From assembly GCA_025998955.1 (NCBI GenBank), contig AP024676.1, forward strand, positions 186,001 through 250,000: a stretch of 64,000 nucleotides of DNA, written 5' to 3'. The translations under genes were made by a program, and so were the position numbers. The notes under the pieces were generated by a model. It searched no databases. It had not been told where the DNA came from and was given only the letters and a program-made list of their open reading frames with translations. Below are positions 38,664 through 48,700 of this stretch, in pieces (position 1 is the first letter of the stretch; the number at the start of each line of letters is the position of its first letter). Origin of the DNA: Candidatus Roseilinea sp. GTDB taxonomy: Bacteria; Chloroflexota; Anaerolineae; J036; Brachytrichaceae.

Positions 38664-39650
38664 ATGGTGAACTATCTCATTCGCCGGATCGGCTACGCAT
38701 TGATCATGATCGTGCTGGTGTCCTTCGTCAGCTTCGTGATCATCGAGCTGCCCCCCGGCGACTTCCTGACCCAAAAGGTCGAGCAACTGCGCGCGCGGGG
38801 CGACCGCAGCGCGGAACAACAGGTAGAGATGCTGCGCTTGCGCTACGGATTGGACAAGCCCTTCCTCGAGCGCTACATCAACTGGGCGACCAACTTCGTG
38901 CGCGGCGACTTCGGTGAATCGTTCGAGTTCGAGCGACCAGTGAGCGAAATCCTCGGCGCGCGGCTGGGCTACACAGTCGTCCTTGCCTTGGCAACGACGT
39001 TGATCACTTGGTTTCTGGCCATCCCCCTCGGCGTGATCTCGGCAGTGAAGCAGTATTCGCTAACCGACCAGGTCATCTCGGTGATCAGCTTCATCGGCCT
39101 GGGCATGCCCGGCTTTTTGCTGGCGCTGATCATCATGTACTTCGCGATCATCGTCTTCAACCTGGAGGTGACGGGGTTGTTCTCGCCGCAGTTCCAGGAC
39201 GCGCCATGGAGCTTCGCGAAGTTCATGGATTTGCTGGGACATTTGTGGCTGCCGGCGCTGATCGCCGCCGTCACCGGCATCGGCGGCCTGGTGCGCATCA
39301 TGCGCGGCAACCTGCTGGATACGCTTGGCCAACCGTTCGTCGAGTCGGCACGGGCGCGCGGCTTGAAGAACCGCACCGTAATCTGGAAGCACGCCGTCCG
39401 CATTGCCATCAACCCCCTGATCACCATCCTCGGATCGGAGGTGTTCCCCAGCATCGTTGTCGGCTCTGCGCTGGTGTCCATTGTGCTGAACCTACCGACC
39501 ATCGGCCCGGTGTTCGTGGACTCGCTGCGCAAACTGGACATGTATCTGGCCGGCACGTGCATCGTCTTCCTGACGATCATGCTGTTGATCGGCAATCTGG
39601 TGGCCGACCTGTTGCTCGCGTGGGTGGATCCGCGCATCCGGCTGGAGTAG
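38664..39650 (+). CDS. ABC importer permease, DppB type
   Basis: Inner-membrane permease of 328 residues with six predicted helices. It begins NYLIRRIGYALIMIVLVSFV, typical of DppB/OppB, and has LRLRYGLDKPFLERYINW. The EAA loop that docks the ATPase is ESARARGLKNRTVIWKHAVR. It pairs with the DppC-type permease 37 bp downstream. The ribosome site is weak (AAGAAG). Confidence 0.93.
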   Translation: MVNYLIRRIGYALIMIVLVSFVSFVIIELPPGDFLTQKVEQLRARGDRSAEQQVEMLRLRYGLDKPFLERYINWATNFVRGDFGESFEFERPVSEILGARLGYTVVLALATTLITWFLAIPLGVISAVKQYSLTDQVISVISFIGLGMPGFLLALIIMYFAIIVFNLEVTGLFSPQFQDAPWSFAKFMDLLGHLWLPALIAAVTGIGGLVRIMRGNLLDTLGQPFVESARARGLKNRTVIWKHAVRIAINPLITILGSEVFPSIVVGSALVSIVLNLPTIGPVFVDSLRKLDMYLAGTCIVFLTIMLLIGNLVADLLLAWVDPRIRLE

Positions 39651-39687
39651 GTCACCGTCTGGAGTCTTCGAGAGGAGGATTGAACAC

Positions 39688-40824
39688 ATGGCAGTTGCAA
39701 CTGCGCCTACGGCGTTGCCCGTGGCCAAGAAGAGAGAGTTGGGGCAAAGTTACTGGGACCTGGTCAAATATCGCTTCAAGAAGAACAAGCTGGGTGTGCT
39801 CGGCCTCATCCTGCTCGTGGCGTTGTACGTCTCGTTCGTGGCGCTCCCGGAGTTCATCTCGCCCTACCAGTTGGAGAACCGCAGCAACTTCGTGGAGGCG
39901 CCGCCGACGGCGATTCGCTTCGTGGACGCGAACGGCCAGTTCCAGGCGCCGTTCATCTATGGGTTGGATCGCAAAATAGACACGGTCAGGCGTCTGCGCA
40001 CGTGGGAGGTAAACACCGACCGCAAATATCCCGTCCGGCTGTTCGTGCAGGGCGATGAGTATCGGCTGTTCGGCCTAATCCCGATGAACATTCACTTGTT
40101 CGGGATCGAGGCCGATCAAAGGGAACAACGTATCTTCATCATGGGCGCCGACGCCTTGGGGCGCGACTACTTCACGCGCATCATGTACGGCGGCCGGCTG
40201 TCGCTGATGATCGGCTTGATCGGGCAATTCCTCACGCTGGCGCTGGGCGTGACGCTGGGCGTGATCTCCGGCTACTACGGTGGCGCGGTGGACATGTTCG
40301 TGCAGCGCTTCACCGAGTTCCTCTCGGCCTTCCCGAACATCCCGCTGTTCATGGCACTCTCGGCGGCCATCCCGGCGTTTTGGTCGCCTATCGTGGTGTA
40401 TTTCATGCTCACGCTGATCTTGGCCTTCCTGAACTGGGGCGGCCTGGCGCGCCAAGTGCGCGGCTTGATCCTCTCGCTGCGCGAGCGGGAGTATGCGTTG
40501 GCGGCCAAGAGCTTCGGCGCCAAAGACCGGCGCATCATGTTCCGCCACCTGATGCCGGGCACGATGAGCCACGTGATCGTGATCGCCACGCTCTCCATCC
40601 CCGGCATGATCCTGGCCGAGACCGCGCTGAGCTGGCTGGGCCTGGGCCTGCGCCCGCCGCTCACCAGTTGGGGCACGCTGCTGCAGGATGCGGCCACGGT
40701 GCGCGCCATCCGCTTCGTGCCGTGGTTGCTGTGGGTGGTTCCACCCATCCTGCTCACCATCCTCACCTACAACATGCTCGGCGACGGGCTGCGCGATGCG
40801 CTCGACCCGTATAGCAGCCGCTAG
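39688..40824 (+). CDS. ABC importer permease, DppC type
   Basis: Second permease, 378 residues, with a strong AGAGGAGGA ribosome site. The N-terminal segment YRFKKNKLGVLGLILLVALYV is the first helix of the OppC/DppC family. A periplasmic insert of about 100 residues precedes the transport domain, which begins ALGRDYFTRIMYGGRLSL. The EAA loop is REREYALAAKSFGAKDRRIM. The last residues overlap the next gene's leader by a 9 bp gap. Confidence 0.93.
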   Translation: MAVATAPTALPVAKKRELGQSYWDLVKYRFKKNKLGVLGLILLVALYVSFVALPEFISPYQLENRSNFVEAPPTAIRFVDANGQFQAPFIYGLDRKIDTVRRLRTWEVNTDRKYPVRLFVQGDEYRLFGLIPMNIHLFGIEADQREQRIFIMGADALGRDYFTRIMYGGRLSLMIGLIGQFLTLALGVTLGVISGYYGGAVDMFVQRFTEFLSAFPNIPLFMALSAAIPAFWSPIVVYFMLTLILAFLNWGGLARQVRGLILSLREREYALAAKSFGAKDRRIMFRHLMPGTMSHVIVIATLSIPGMILAETALSWLGLGLRPPLTSWGTLLQDAATVRAIRFVPWLLWVVPPILLTILTYNMLGDGLRDALDPYSSR

Positions 40825-40833
40825 GAGATCATC

Positions 40834-41973
40834 ATGGAAAATCTATCCACTCAAGCGCCGGGTGCAACGGCTACACTGTCTGCAGATACGCGCCAGACGC
40901 TGCTCGAGGTGCGTGACCTCAAGGTCGAGTTCAACATCCGTGGCGGCGTGGTCAAGGCGGTGGATGGCCTGACCTACGACATCAGGCGCGGCCAGACCGT
41001 CGGCATCATCGGCGAGAGCGGCTGCGGCAAGTCCGTCACCGCGCGTGCCATCCTGCGCATGGTGCCCAAGCCCGGCAAGATCACCGGCGGTGAAATCCTG
41101 TATTACCGCTACTCGCGCTACCCGAGCAAGGACGGCAAGACCAAGGACGTCGAGGTCATTGACATGACCAAGCTCGACCCCGACGGCGAACTGGTGCGCC
41201 AGATCCGCGGCGGCGAGATCGCCATGATTTTCCAGGAGCCGATGAGCTCGCTCACGCCGGTCTACACCGCCGGCACGCACCTGAACGAGGCGATCACTCT
41301 GCACCGCCTGCTGCCGCTCAAGAAGCTGGGCGATCAAATGGTCGAGAAGATCATGGAATACCGGCCCGTGACGAAGGAGGAAGCCCGCGAGATTGCCATC
41401 CAGATGCTGCGCCGTGTCGGCATCCCCAAGCCGGAGCAGCGCGTGGATAGCTATCCGCACCAGCTCTCCGGCGGCCAGCGTCAGCGCGTGATGATCGCCA
41501 TCGCGCTCTCCACCGAGCCGTATATGCTGATCGCCGATGAGCCGACCACTGCACTCGACGTATCCATCGAGGCGCAGATCCTCGACATCATGCGCGAGCT
41601 GCAGCAGACGGCCAACATGGCCATCATGTTCATCACCCACAACCTTGGCGTCATCGCCAGCATGGCCGACGAGATCGTGGTGATGTATATGGGCAAGCAG
41701 GTCGAGCGCGCCAAGGTCGTGGACTTGTTTTACAACCCCAAGCATCCGTACACCAAGGCGCTGTTGCAGTCGGTGCCCAAGCTCGGCCCGAAGACCGGCG
41801 CGCGGCTGGCTTCCATCGAGGGCATGGTGCCCGATCCATTGCACTTGCCGACCGGCTGTGTGTTCCATCCGCGCTGTCCGGCGTTCATGGCAGGCAAATG
41901 CGACAAACTCGTCCCGAACTGGACTAACGTCGGCGAGAACCACTGGGTGCGCTGCTTGCTGTATGAGGAGTGA
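40834..41973 (+). CDS. ABC importer ATPase, DppD type
   Basis: 379-residue ATPase. Walker A is GESGCGKSV, the Q-loop [12 protein letters not shown], the signature [13 protein letters not shown] and Walker [13 protein letters not shown]. The C-terminal oligopeptide-transporter extension has the cysteine-bearing segment [17 protein letters not shown], which in relatives binds an Fe-S cluster. An insert around [15 protein letters not shown] near the Q-loop is common in this subgroup. The stop overlaps the next ATG (TGATG). Confidence 0.94.
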   Translation: MENLSTQAPGATATLSADTRQTLLEVRDLKVEFNIRGGVVKAVDGLTYDIRRGQTVGIIGESGCGKSVTARAILRMVPKPGKITGGEILYYRYSRYPSKDGKTKDVEVIDMTKLDPDGELVRQIRGGEIAMIFQEPMSSLTPVYTAGTHLNEAITLHRLLPLKKLGDQMVEKIMEYRPVTKEEAREIAIQMLRRVGIPKPEQRVDSYPHQLSGGQRQRVMIAIALSTEPYMLIADEPTTALDVSIEAQILDIMRELQQTANMAIMFITHNLGVIASMADEIVVMYMGKQVERAKVVDLFYNPKHPYTKALLQSVPKLGPKTGARLASIEGMVPDPLHLPTGCVFHPRCPAFMAGKCDKLVPNWTNVGENHWVRCLLYEE

Positions 41974-43028
41974 TGACGATGGCAGAGACGTCACAAAACG
42001 GCAAGACTGACAATATCCTGCTCGACGTCAAGGGGCTGAAGAAGTACTTCCCCATCCAAAAAGGGTTGCTCCGGAGGGTCGTAGGCTATGTGAAGGCGGT
42101 GGACGACGTCAGCCTCTACGTGCGCGAGGGCGAGACGCTGGGGCTGGTCGGCGAGAGCGGCTGCGGCAAGACCACGGCCAGCCGGTCCATCATCCGCCTG
42201 TACGAGCCGACGGCCGGCCAAGTCTTCTTCAAGAGCCGGGTGCTCTCGCCCGACGGCCAGCCGCGCATGGTCAACCTGCTTGAACTCGACCGCGAGCAGA
42301 TGACCAAGGTCCGCCAGGAGATCTCGATGATCTTTCAGGACCCGATCAATTCGCTCAACCCGCGCATGAGCGTGGCCGACATCATCGCCGAGCCGATGGT
42401 GATCCATGGCAAATATGAGAAGGGGCGCAGCGAAGAGATCATCATCAATCTGCTGGAGCGCGTCGGCCTGCGCGCCGACCATCTGCGCCGCTACCCGCAT
42501 GAGTTCTCCGGCGGCCAACGCCAGCGCATCGGCATCGCCCGCGCGCTGGCGCTCAACCCGCGCCTGGTGCTATGCGACGAGCCGGTGTCCGCGCTCGACG
42601 TGTCCATCCAGGCACAGACGCTGAACCTGTTGCAAGACCTGCAAAAGGACTTCAACCTGTCGTACTTGTTCGTGGCGCATGACCTGAGCGTGGTGCAGCA
42701 CATCTCCGACCGCGTCGCCGTGATGTATGTGGGTAAGGTGGCCGAGATGGCCGGCGCGGAGGAGCTATACGCCAATCCGCTGCATCCCTACACCGAAGCG
42801 CTGCTCTCGGCCGTGCCCAAGCCGGATCCGCTCTACAAGTCCGAGCGCATCATCATGCAGGGCGACGTGGCCGACCCGTCTAACCCACCCAGCGGCTGCT
42901 ACTTCCATCCGCGCTGCCGGTATGCGATTGATCGCTGCAAAACCGAATCACCGGCGTTCCGCGAGGTCAAACCCGATCACTGGGTGGCGTGCCACCGCGC
43001 GGAGGAGCTACAACTGAAGGGAATCTGA
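41973..43028 (+). CDS. ABC importer ATPase, DppF type
   Basis: Second ATPase, 351 residues, forming a heterodimer with the DppD-type subunit. Walker A is GESGCGKTT, the Q-loop MIFQDPINSLNPRMSV, the signature EFSGGQRQRIGIA and Walker B LVLCDEPVSALD. The C-terminal cysteine motif is SGCYFHPRCRYAIDRC. It begins LLDVKGLKKYFPIQKGLLRR, typical of DppF/OppF. ATG 41979 is an alternative start, better placed for the GAGGAG site. Confidence 0.94.
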   Translation: MTMAETSQNGKTDNILLDVKGLKKYFPIQKGLLRRVVGYVKAVDDVSLYVREGETLGLVGESGCGKTTASRSIIRLYEPTAGQVFFKSRVLSPDGQPRMVNLLELDREQMTKVRQEISMIFQDPINSLNPRMSVADIIAEPMVIHGKYEKGRSEEIIINLLERVGLRADHLRRYPHEFSGGQRQRIGIARALALNPRLVLCDEPVSALDVSIQAQTLNLLQDLQKDFNLSYLFVAHDLSVVQHISDRVAVMYVGKVAEMAGAEELYANPLHPYTEALLSAVPKPDPLYKSERIIMQGDVADPSNPPSGCYFHPRCRYAIDRCKTESPAFREVKPDHWVACHRAEELQLKGI

Positions 43029-43133
43029 TCCAGGGCAATGCCACGCCGGCATGGGTAGGGCGACCGCGCGTGGGTGGCCGGTCTTACCGGGCTAAGTAAC
43101 GCCCAGGTCGCCCTTGGCGTAAGAGGGTTGTTC

Positions 43134-43478
43134 GTGCCGTCCGAACACAAGCTCCAAGCGAAGGATGTGTTGATCGCCGGGCTGGCGTTCGCGTTGTGGC
43201 TGATCACGGTCGCTCTCGGTCTGTGGGAAGTGTATGTCCTGCGCCAGCTCTACTACTTGATCTATGCGCGCATCGCTCGGCGTTTCGGCGGGGACTATGA
43301 GTCGGCCGACGCGATCGGCTATTGCCTGCTGCCCATCCTGGCCTTTGGCTTCATCGCCTTCGCCATCGGCACCGGCGAGTGGCATCGCCTGAACCTGGGC
43401 CGGCCGCGCTCGTGGAAGGTCTTTGCCGTGACCATCGCAATCCAACTGACGATTCTGCTCATCTACGAGATCATCTGA
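43134..43478 (+). CDS. Small three-helix membrane protein, unknown
   Basis: About 114 residues from a GTG preceded by AGAGGG; an in-frame GTG at 43074 would add 20 residues of no clear character. Three hydrophobic stretches are visible: VLIAGLAFALWLITVALGLW, YCLLPILAFGFIAFAIG and VFAVTIAIQLTILLIYEII. No family is recognised. It ends directly against the ATG of the GH13 gene (no gap), so the two are co-translated. It may be an accessory membrane part of the import/hydrolysis cluster, but nothing in the sequence proves this. Confidence 0.65.
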   Translation: MPSEHKLQAKDVLIAGLAFALWLITVALGLWEVYVLRQLYYLIYARIARRFGGDYESADAIGYCLLPILAFGFIAFAIGTGEWHRLNLGRPRSWKVFAVTIAIQLTILLIYEII

Positions 43479-45203
43479 ATGGCTCACCTGCGCTGGTGGC
43501 AACGCGCCACCTTCTACCAAATCTACCCGCGCAGCTTCGCCGACGGCAACGGCGACGGCATCGGCGACTTCGCCGGCATGATCGCGAAGCTAGACTATCT
43601 GCAATCGCTGGGCGTGGATGCGTTGTGGCTTTCGCCGCACTTCCCCTCGCCCAACGCCGACATGGGCTACGACGTCTCCGACTACACCGGCGTCGCGCCT
43701 GAGTACGGCACGCTCGATGACTTCAAGCGCTTCCTCGACGGCGCGCACGCCCGCGGCATGCGTGTGCTGCTCGACCTGGTGCTCAACCACACGTCCGAGG
43801 AACATCCATGGTTCATCGAGTCGCGCAGCAGCCGCGACAACCCCAAGCGCGACTGGTATGTCTGGCGCGATCCGGCGCCGGACGGCGGCCCGCCCAACAA
43901 CTGGAACTCCGCGTTCGGCGGCTCGGCCTGGGAATTCGACCCGGCTACCGGCCAGTACTACTACCACTTCTTCTTCAAGCAACAGCCCGACCTGAACTGG
44001 CGCAACCCAGAAGTGAAAGCGGCGATGTGGCAGGCGGTGCGCTTCTGGCTGGACATGGGCGTGGACGGCTTCCGGCTGGACGCGATCGGCACGATCTTTG
44101 AGGATCCGGCTTATCCGAACCACACTGCTCGGCTTTCACAGATCGAGATGCTCCGCGCCTGGCGCGAGAACCGCTCGCCGGAGGAGCAGCAGGCGCTGAT
44201 GGCCGAGTTCATGGCCATGTTCAAATACCAATTCGGCCAGCCCGGCGTGCATGCGCTGATGAAGGAGCTGCGCGCGCTGCTGGACGAATATCCCGGCGAC
44301 CGCGTGCTCATCGGCGAGGATGACGACGTGGCCTACTACGGCAACGGCGACGATGAGTTGCACCTGGTGTTCAACTTCCCCCTCATGCGCACCAATCGCC
44401 TGACGCCGGCCTGGGTGCGCGCCAATCAGGCCGAGCGACTGAGCAAGTTGCCGCCCGGTGCCTGGCCGTGCAACACGCTGGGCAATCACGACTCGACGCG
44501 CATGTGGAGTGCCTTCGGCGACGGTCGGCACGATGCCGAGATCGCCCGCGTGAACGCCGCGCTGGTGCTCACCTTACGCGGCACGCCGGTCCTCTACAAC
44601 GGCGAGGAGATCGGCATGACCGACCTGCTGCTGGAGCGATTCGACCAGTTGCGCGACAATCAAGCGATCAACTTGTATCATTTCGCGGTGAGCGACGGCA
44701 TCCCGCCCGATGAGGCGATGCGCATGGCTGCGCGCATGACCCGCGACCGTTGCCGGACGCCGATGCAGTGGGCCAATGCGCCGAACGCCGGATTCAGCCC
44801 ACCCGGTGTGCATACCTGGCTCCCTGTCAACCCCAACTATGCGCAAGGTGTCAACGTCGCCGATCAAGAGGGCGATCCGAACTCGATGCTGAACTTCTAC
44901 CGCCGGCTGCTGGCCTTGCGCCGGCGCACCCCTGCGCTGGTCGCCGGAGATTACGCGCCGGTCAACCAAGATGCGCAAGACTACCTGGCCTTCCTGCGAC
45001 GTGATCCCGACTCCGGCCAGACCTGTCTGGTCATCCTGAATATGTCGTCGCGACCGCAGGAGGCGCACTTTGCGTTGTCCTGGCCGTCGGCGCGCTGCTT
45101 ATTCTCGTCGCATGACCGCGAAGGGGCGACCGTTCACCTTTCGGCCCTACATCTCGCCCCGTTCGAGGTCTTCATCGGTGAAACCACCGGCGCACATGCG
45201 TGA
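43479..45203 (+). CDS. GH13 alpha-glucosidase / oligo-1,6-glucosidase
   Basis: Cytoplasmic glycoside hydrolase of 574 residues with no signal peptide. Conserved regions are YQIYPRSFADGNGDGIGD, LLDLVLNHTSEEHPWF, GFRLDAIGTI (nucleophile Asp, about 200), VLIGEDDD (acid/base Glu, about 283) and NHDSTR (transition-state Asp). It resembles alpha-glucosidases that release glucose from imported short alpha-glucans. It directly follows the small membrane protein and the ABC importer, so the cluster could import and hydrolyse alpha-glucosides. Trehalose synthase is less likely from length and motifs. Confidence 0.92.
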   Translation: MAHLRWWQRATFYQIYPRSFADGNGDGIGDFAGMIAKLDYLQSLGVDALWLSPHFPSPNADMGYDVSDYTGVAPEYGTLDDFKRFLDGAHARGMRVLLDLVLNHTSEEHPWFIESRSSRDNPKRDWYVWRDPAPDGGPPNNWNSAFGGSAWEFDPATGQYYYHFFFKQQPDLNWRNPEVKAAMWQAVRFWLDMGVDGFRLDAIGTIFEDPAYPNHTARLSQIEMLRAWRENRSPEEQQALMAEFMAMFKYQFGQPGVHALMKELRALLDEYPGDRVLIGEDDDVAYYGNGDDELHLVFNFPLMRTNRLTPAWVRANQAERLSKLPPGAWPCNTLGNHDSTRMWSAFGDGRHDAEIARVNAALVLTLRGTPVLYNGEEIGMTDLLLERFDQLRDNQAINLYHFAVSDGIPPDEAMRMAARMTRDRCRTPMQWANAPNAGFSPPGVHTWLPVNPNYAQGVNVADQEGDPNSMLNFYRRLLALRRRTPALVAGDYAPVNQDAQDYLAFLRRDPDSGQTCLVILNMSSRPQEAHFALSWPSARCLFSSHDREGATVHLSALHLAPFEVFIGETTGAHA

Positions 45204-45269
45204 TTCGAAGTAGGCTTAACGCGCATTGCACATGAGGCGTGTGAGGGTTCCTGCGGATAAGGAGGAGAC

Positions 45270-45704
45270 ATGAGTGATCCAAAGCAAACGGCTAAATTCC
45301 TGGAGCGTGTGCCGCTGTTCGGTGGACTGAACACCCGCCAGCTCGAGCACCTGGCGCGCCGCTTCGTTGAGCGCGAGTATCCTGCCGGCCAGGCCATCGT
45401 CACACAAGGCGCGGGGGGCGAGGGCTTCTTCGTCATTGTATCCGGCCGCGCCGAAGCGATCCGTGAGCGCGCCGACGGCTCGAAGGCGGTCGTCAATACG
45501 TTCGGGCCGACCGACTTCTTCGGCGAGCTGGCGTTGCTGGATGATGGTTTGCGCACGGCGTCGGTGGTGACCACGGAGCCGACGCGCTGTTTGGTGCTCA
45601 CCCGTTGGGACTTCCTCGCCGCGCTGCGCGAAGACCCAGAGATGGCGATCATCGTCCTGCAGGAGCTGGCCCGTCGCTTCCGGCGCGCCCTCGAGGCGCT
45701 GTAG
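45270..45704 (+). CDS. Stand-alone cyclic-nucleotide-binding domain protein
   Basis: 144 residues making one cNMP-binding beta-roll: FFVIVSGRAEAI, then the phosphate-binding cassette FFGELALLDDGLRTASV with the Glu and Arg that hold cyclic nucleotide. No DNA-binding helix-turn-helix follows, so it is not a CRP-type regulator by itself. GGAGGAG lies 6 bp before the ATG. It is 15 bp upstream of a class III cyclase gene, suggesting a sensor-producer pair. The effector partner is unknown. Confidence 0.88.
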   Translation: MSDPKQTAKFLERVPLFGGLNTRQLEHLARRFVEREYPAGQAIVTQGAGGEGFFVIVSGRAEAIRERADGSKAVVNTFGPTDFFGELALLDDGLRTASVVTTEPTRCLVLTRWDFLAALREDPEMAIIVLQELARRFRRALEAL

Positions 45705-45719
45705 GAACGAACTGCCCCC

Positions 45720-48700
45720 GTGAAATGTCCGAACTGTGGCTTCGACAGCCCGCCGGAGATGCGCTTCTGCGGCATGTGCGGCACGCGCCTGGCGCTCGTG
45801 TGCGCAACGTGTGGCTTCGCCAATCCCCCTAACTATCGCTACTGTGGCAACTGCGGCACGCGATTGCAGAGTGGAGATGACCGTGTTGCTCACCCGCCGG
45901 CACAGCTACCGGCACTGATCACGGATGCAGCCAGCGAAGAGCCGGCCGATTCCACGCCGGCGATCCTCTCCTCGGAGGGTGAACGCCGCATCGCTACCGT
46001 GCTGGTCACCGACGTCAGCGGCTCGACGGCCCTGCTGGAGCGCGTGGGCACCGAGGCCTGGGTGGAGCTGATGAACCGCGTGCTTCACATCTTGGAGGAG
46101 GAGGTTTATCGCTTTGGTGGCGAGGTGGAGCAATTCCGCGGCGACGGCATGGTGGCCTTCTTCGGCGCAACGCGCGCGCATGAAGATGATCCCGAGCGGG
46201 CGGTGCTCGCGGCATTGGCGATGCAGCAATCGGTCGGCGTGTTCGCGGCGCAGGTCGAACAGCAACAGGGCATCTCGCTCCGGCTGCGCGTAGGCGTGAG
46301 CACAGGTGAAGTGATCGTCAGCAGCGCTGCCCGGCGCCCGCCTCATGCCGAAGTGGCGATGGGCGCGGCGATCACTATGGCAGCACGCATGGAAGCAGTT
46401 GCCGAGCCGGGCACCGTCCTTGTCAGCGAACACACGTATCGCCTCGTCGCGTCGTCGTTCGAGTGGCAGCCGCTGGGCAGCATCACCGTGCGTGGCATCA
46501 GCCAGCCGATCGCCGTATATCGCCCGCTGGCTCCCAAGGCCGATAGTGATGGCATGTCCCGACAGTCTTTGTTCGGCTATCCTGTGCCGTTGATCGGCCG
46601 CGAGGCCGAGTTTGCTGCGCTTAAGCATTGCGTGAAGGACGTGCTGAGTGGCCGAGGCCGGATTGCGATGCTCACCGGCGACAAAGGGCTGGGCAAGTCG
46701 TTTCTCGTCAACGAGCTGCGCCAGTACTTCGTGCATCGCGGCGCGCTGCTCAGCCTGGCGCAGACCGCCGAAGCGGCGCAGCCTTCGCCACCTCAGCTTC
46801 GACCGGCTCAGCCCACACCAACGCTCACCTGGGTGCGGGGGCGCTGCCGGTCTTACCATCAAGGCTGGCCGTATTCGATGTGGATTGATCTGTTGAGCGA
46901 TTGGCTGAGCCAGTGCTCTCCACACCGCGCGCAATCGAAGGAGGAGGTGCGCGATGTGCTGCGCCAGGAGAGCCGGGCGCTGTGGGGTGAGGAGTTTGTC
47001 GAACATTATCCCTACCTGGCGACGCTGCTCTCGCTGCCGCTTGAGGACGAATTCGGCGACCGTGTGCGTCATCTCGATGCCGAAGGGCTGCGTCAGCGTT
47101 ATTTCATCGCAGTGCAAAGTTGGATCGTGGCCATGTGCCGGCGCAGCCCGCTCGTGCTGGTCTTCGCCGATATGCAGTGGGCCGGCGCGTCGTCGTTGGA
47201 CTTGTTGAAGTATTGCCTGCCCGTGTGCGAGACCGAGGCGTTGTTGATGCTGTTGGTGTTCCGGCCCGATCGCGACCTGCCGATGTGGGAACTCGCCCAG
47301 CACATCGAGTTGGAATATCCGCATCGCCTGACGCAAGTCGAACTCAAGCCGCTGAACGATGCGCAGAGTGCCGAGCTAATCGCCGCCATGATCGGCCCAG
47401 AGGCGCTGCCGCCGGAGACGCGCGATTTGATTGTGAAGAACGCGGCAGGCAACCCCTACTACATTCAGGAGTTAATCCACGCGCTGGTGACCGGGGGTGT
47501 GCTGGTGCGCGATGTGGAGACCGGCCGCTGGCGTGCCATGCGCACGGTGACCACGTTGGACTTGCCGGATAACCTGCAGCGCCTGCTCGTCGCGCGCATT
47601 GATCGCCTGTCGCCCGGTGAGCGCCACGTGTTGCAAGTGGCCGCGGTGATCGGCTCGGTGTTCTGGTCGAACGTGGTGCGCGCCGTGGTGGGCAATACGC
47701 CGGAGTTGTCGCGCCACCTGGCTGCCCTGCAACGCGCCCAGTTGATCCAGGAGACCGGTCGCCTGCCGGAGCTGGGAATGCAGTATTTGTTCCGCTCGCC
47801 ACTGGTGCGCGATGCTGCCTACGACAGCCTGCTGACTGCCCAACGCGTTGCGCTGCATGCTCGGGTGGCCGAGTACTTGGCACTCTACGTTAATCCCGAT
47901 GCGCTGGTGGGCTACTACGGCCTATTGGCAGAGCAGTTCCGCGGCGCGGAGAACTACCCGAAGGAGTTGTTCTACACGCTGCTGGCGGCGGAGGAAGCGC
48001 GCAAGCTGTACGCTAATGCCGAGGCCCTGCAACGCTACAACCGCGCCATTGCGTTGCTCGACCGGATGGAGGCCGGCGCGACGGACGACAACCGCCGGCG
48101 CGCAATTCGCACGCAGCGATTCGAGGTGTTCGACGGCCGACGTCGCGTGCTGCTGGATATGGGCGAGATCGAAGCAGCGCGCGCCGATGCCCGTGCCTTG
48201 TTGGCGCTGGCCGACGCCATGCCCGACGATCCGACGTGGCGCGTGGACGCGCTGCTGGCCCAGCCGGAAGTGATTGCCGGCGAAGCGGTTCGCGACGAGG
48301 CTGCGCAGGGCCTGGCGATGGCCGAGGAGGCGCTGGCGTTGACGCGGCAAATCGGCGACCGGCGGCGCGAGCTGCAGGCCCTGATCGCCGTCGCGCAGTT
48401 GGGTTCGCACCTGCGCCGGATCGAAGCGCGGGCGCAAGCGGAGCACGCGCTAGTGTTGGCGCGCGAGCTGGGCGATCTGCACGCCGAGGTGAGGCTGCTG
48501 CTCGGCTTTAGCCACTTCTATGGTCCCGATGACCTGCCACGCAGCGAAGAGTATCTACAGGCGGCGCTGGCGCGCTCTGAGCAGGTGAATGACAAGGCCA
48601 TCAAGATCGCATTGCTGGGCGCGCTCAGCGCGCGCTACGAGCGACGCGGCGACTACTACCGGCAACTGGTCGAATTCGAGCAGGAGCGCCTGCGCATCAG

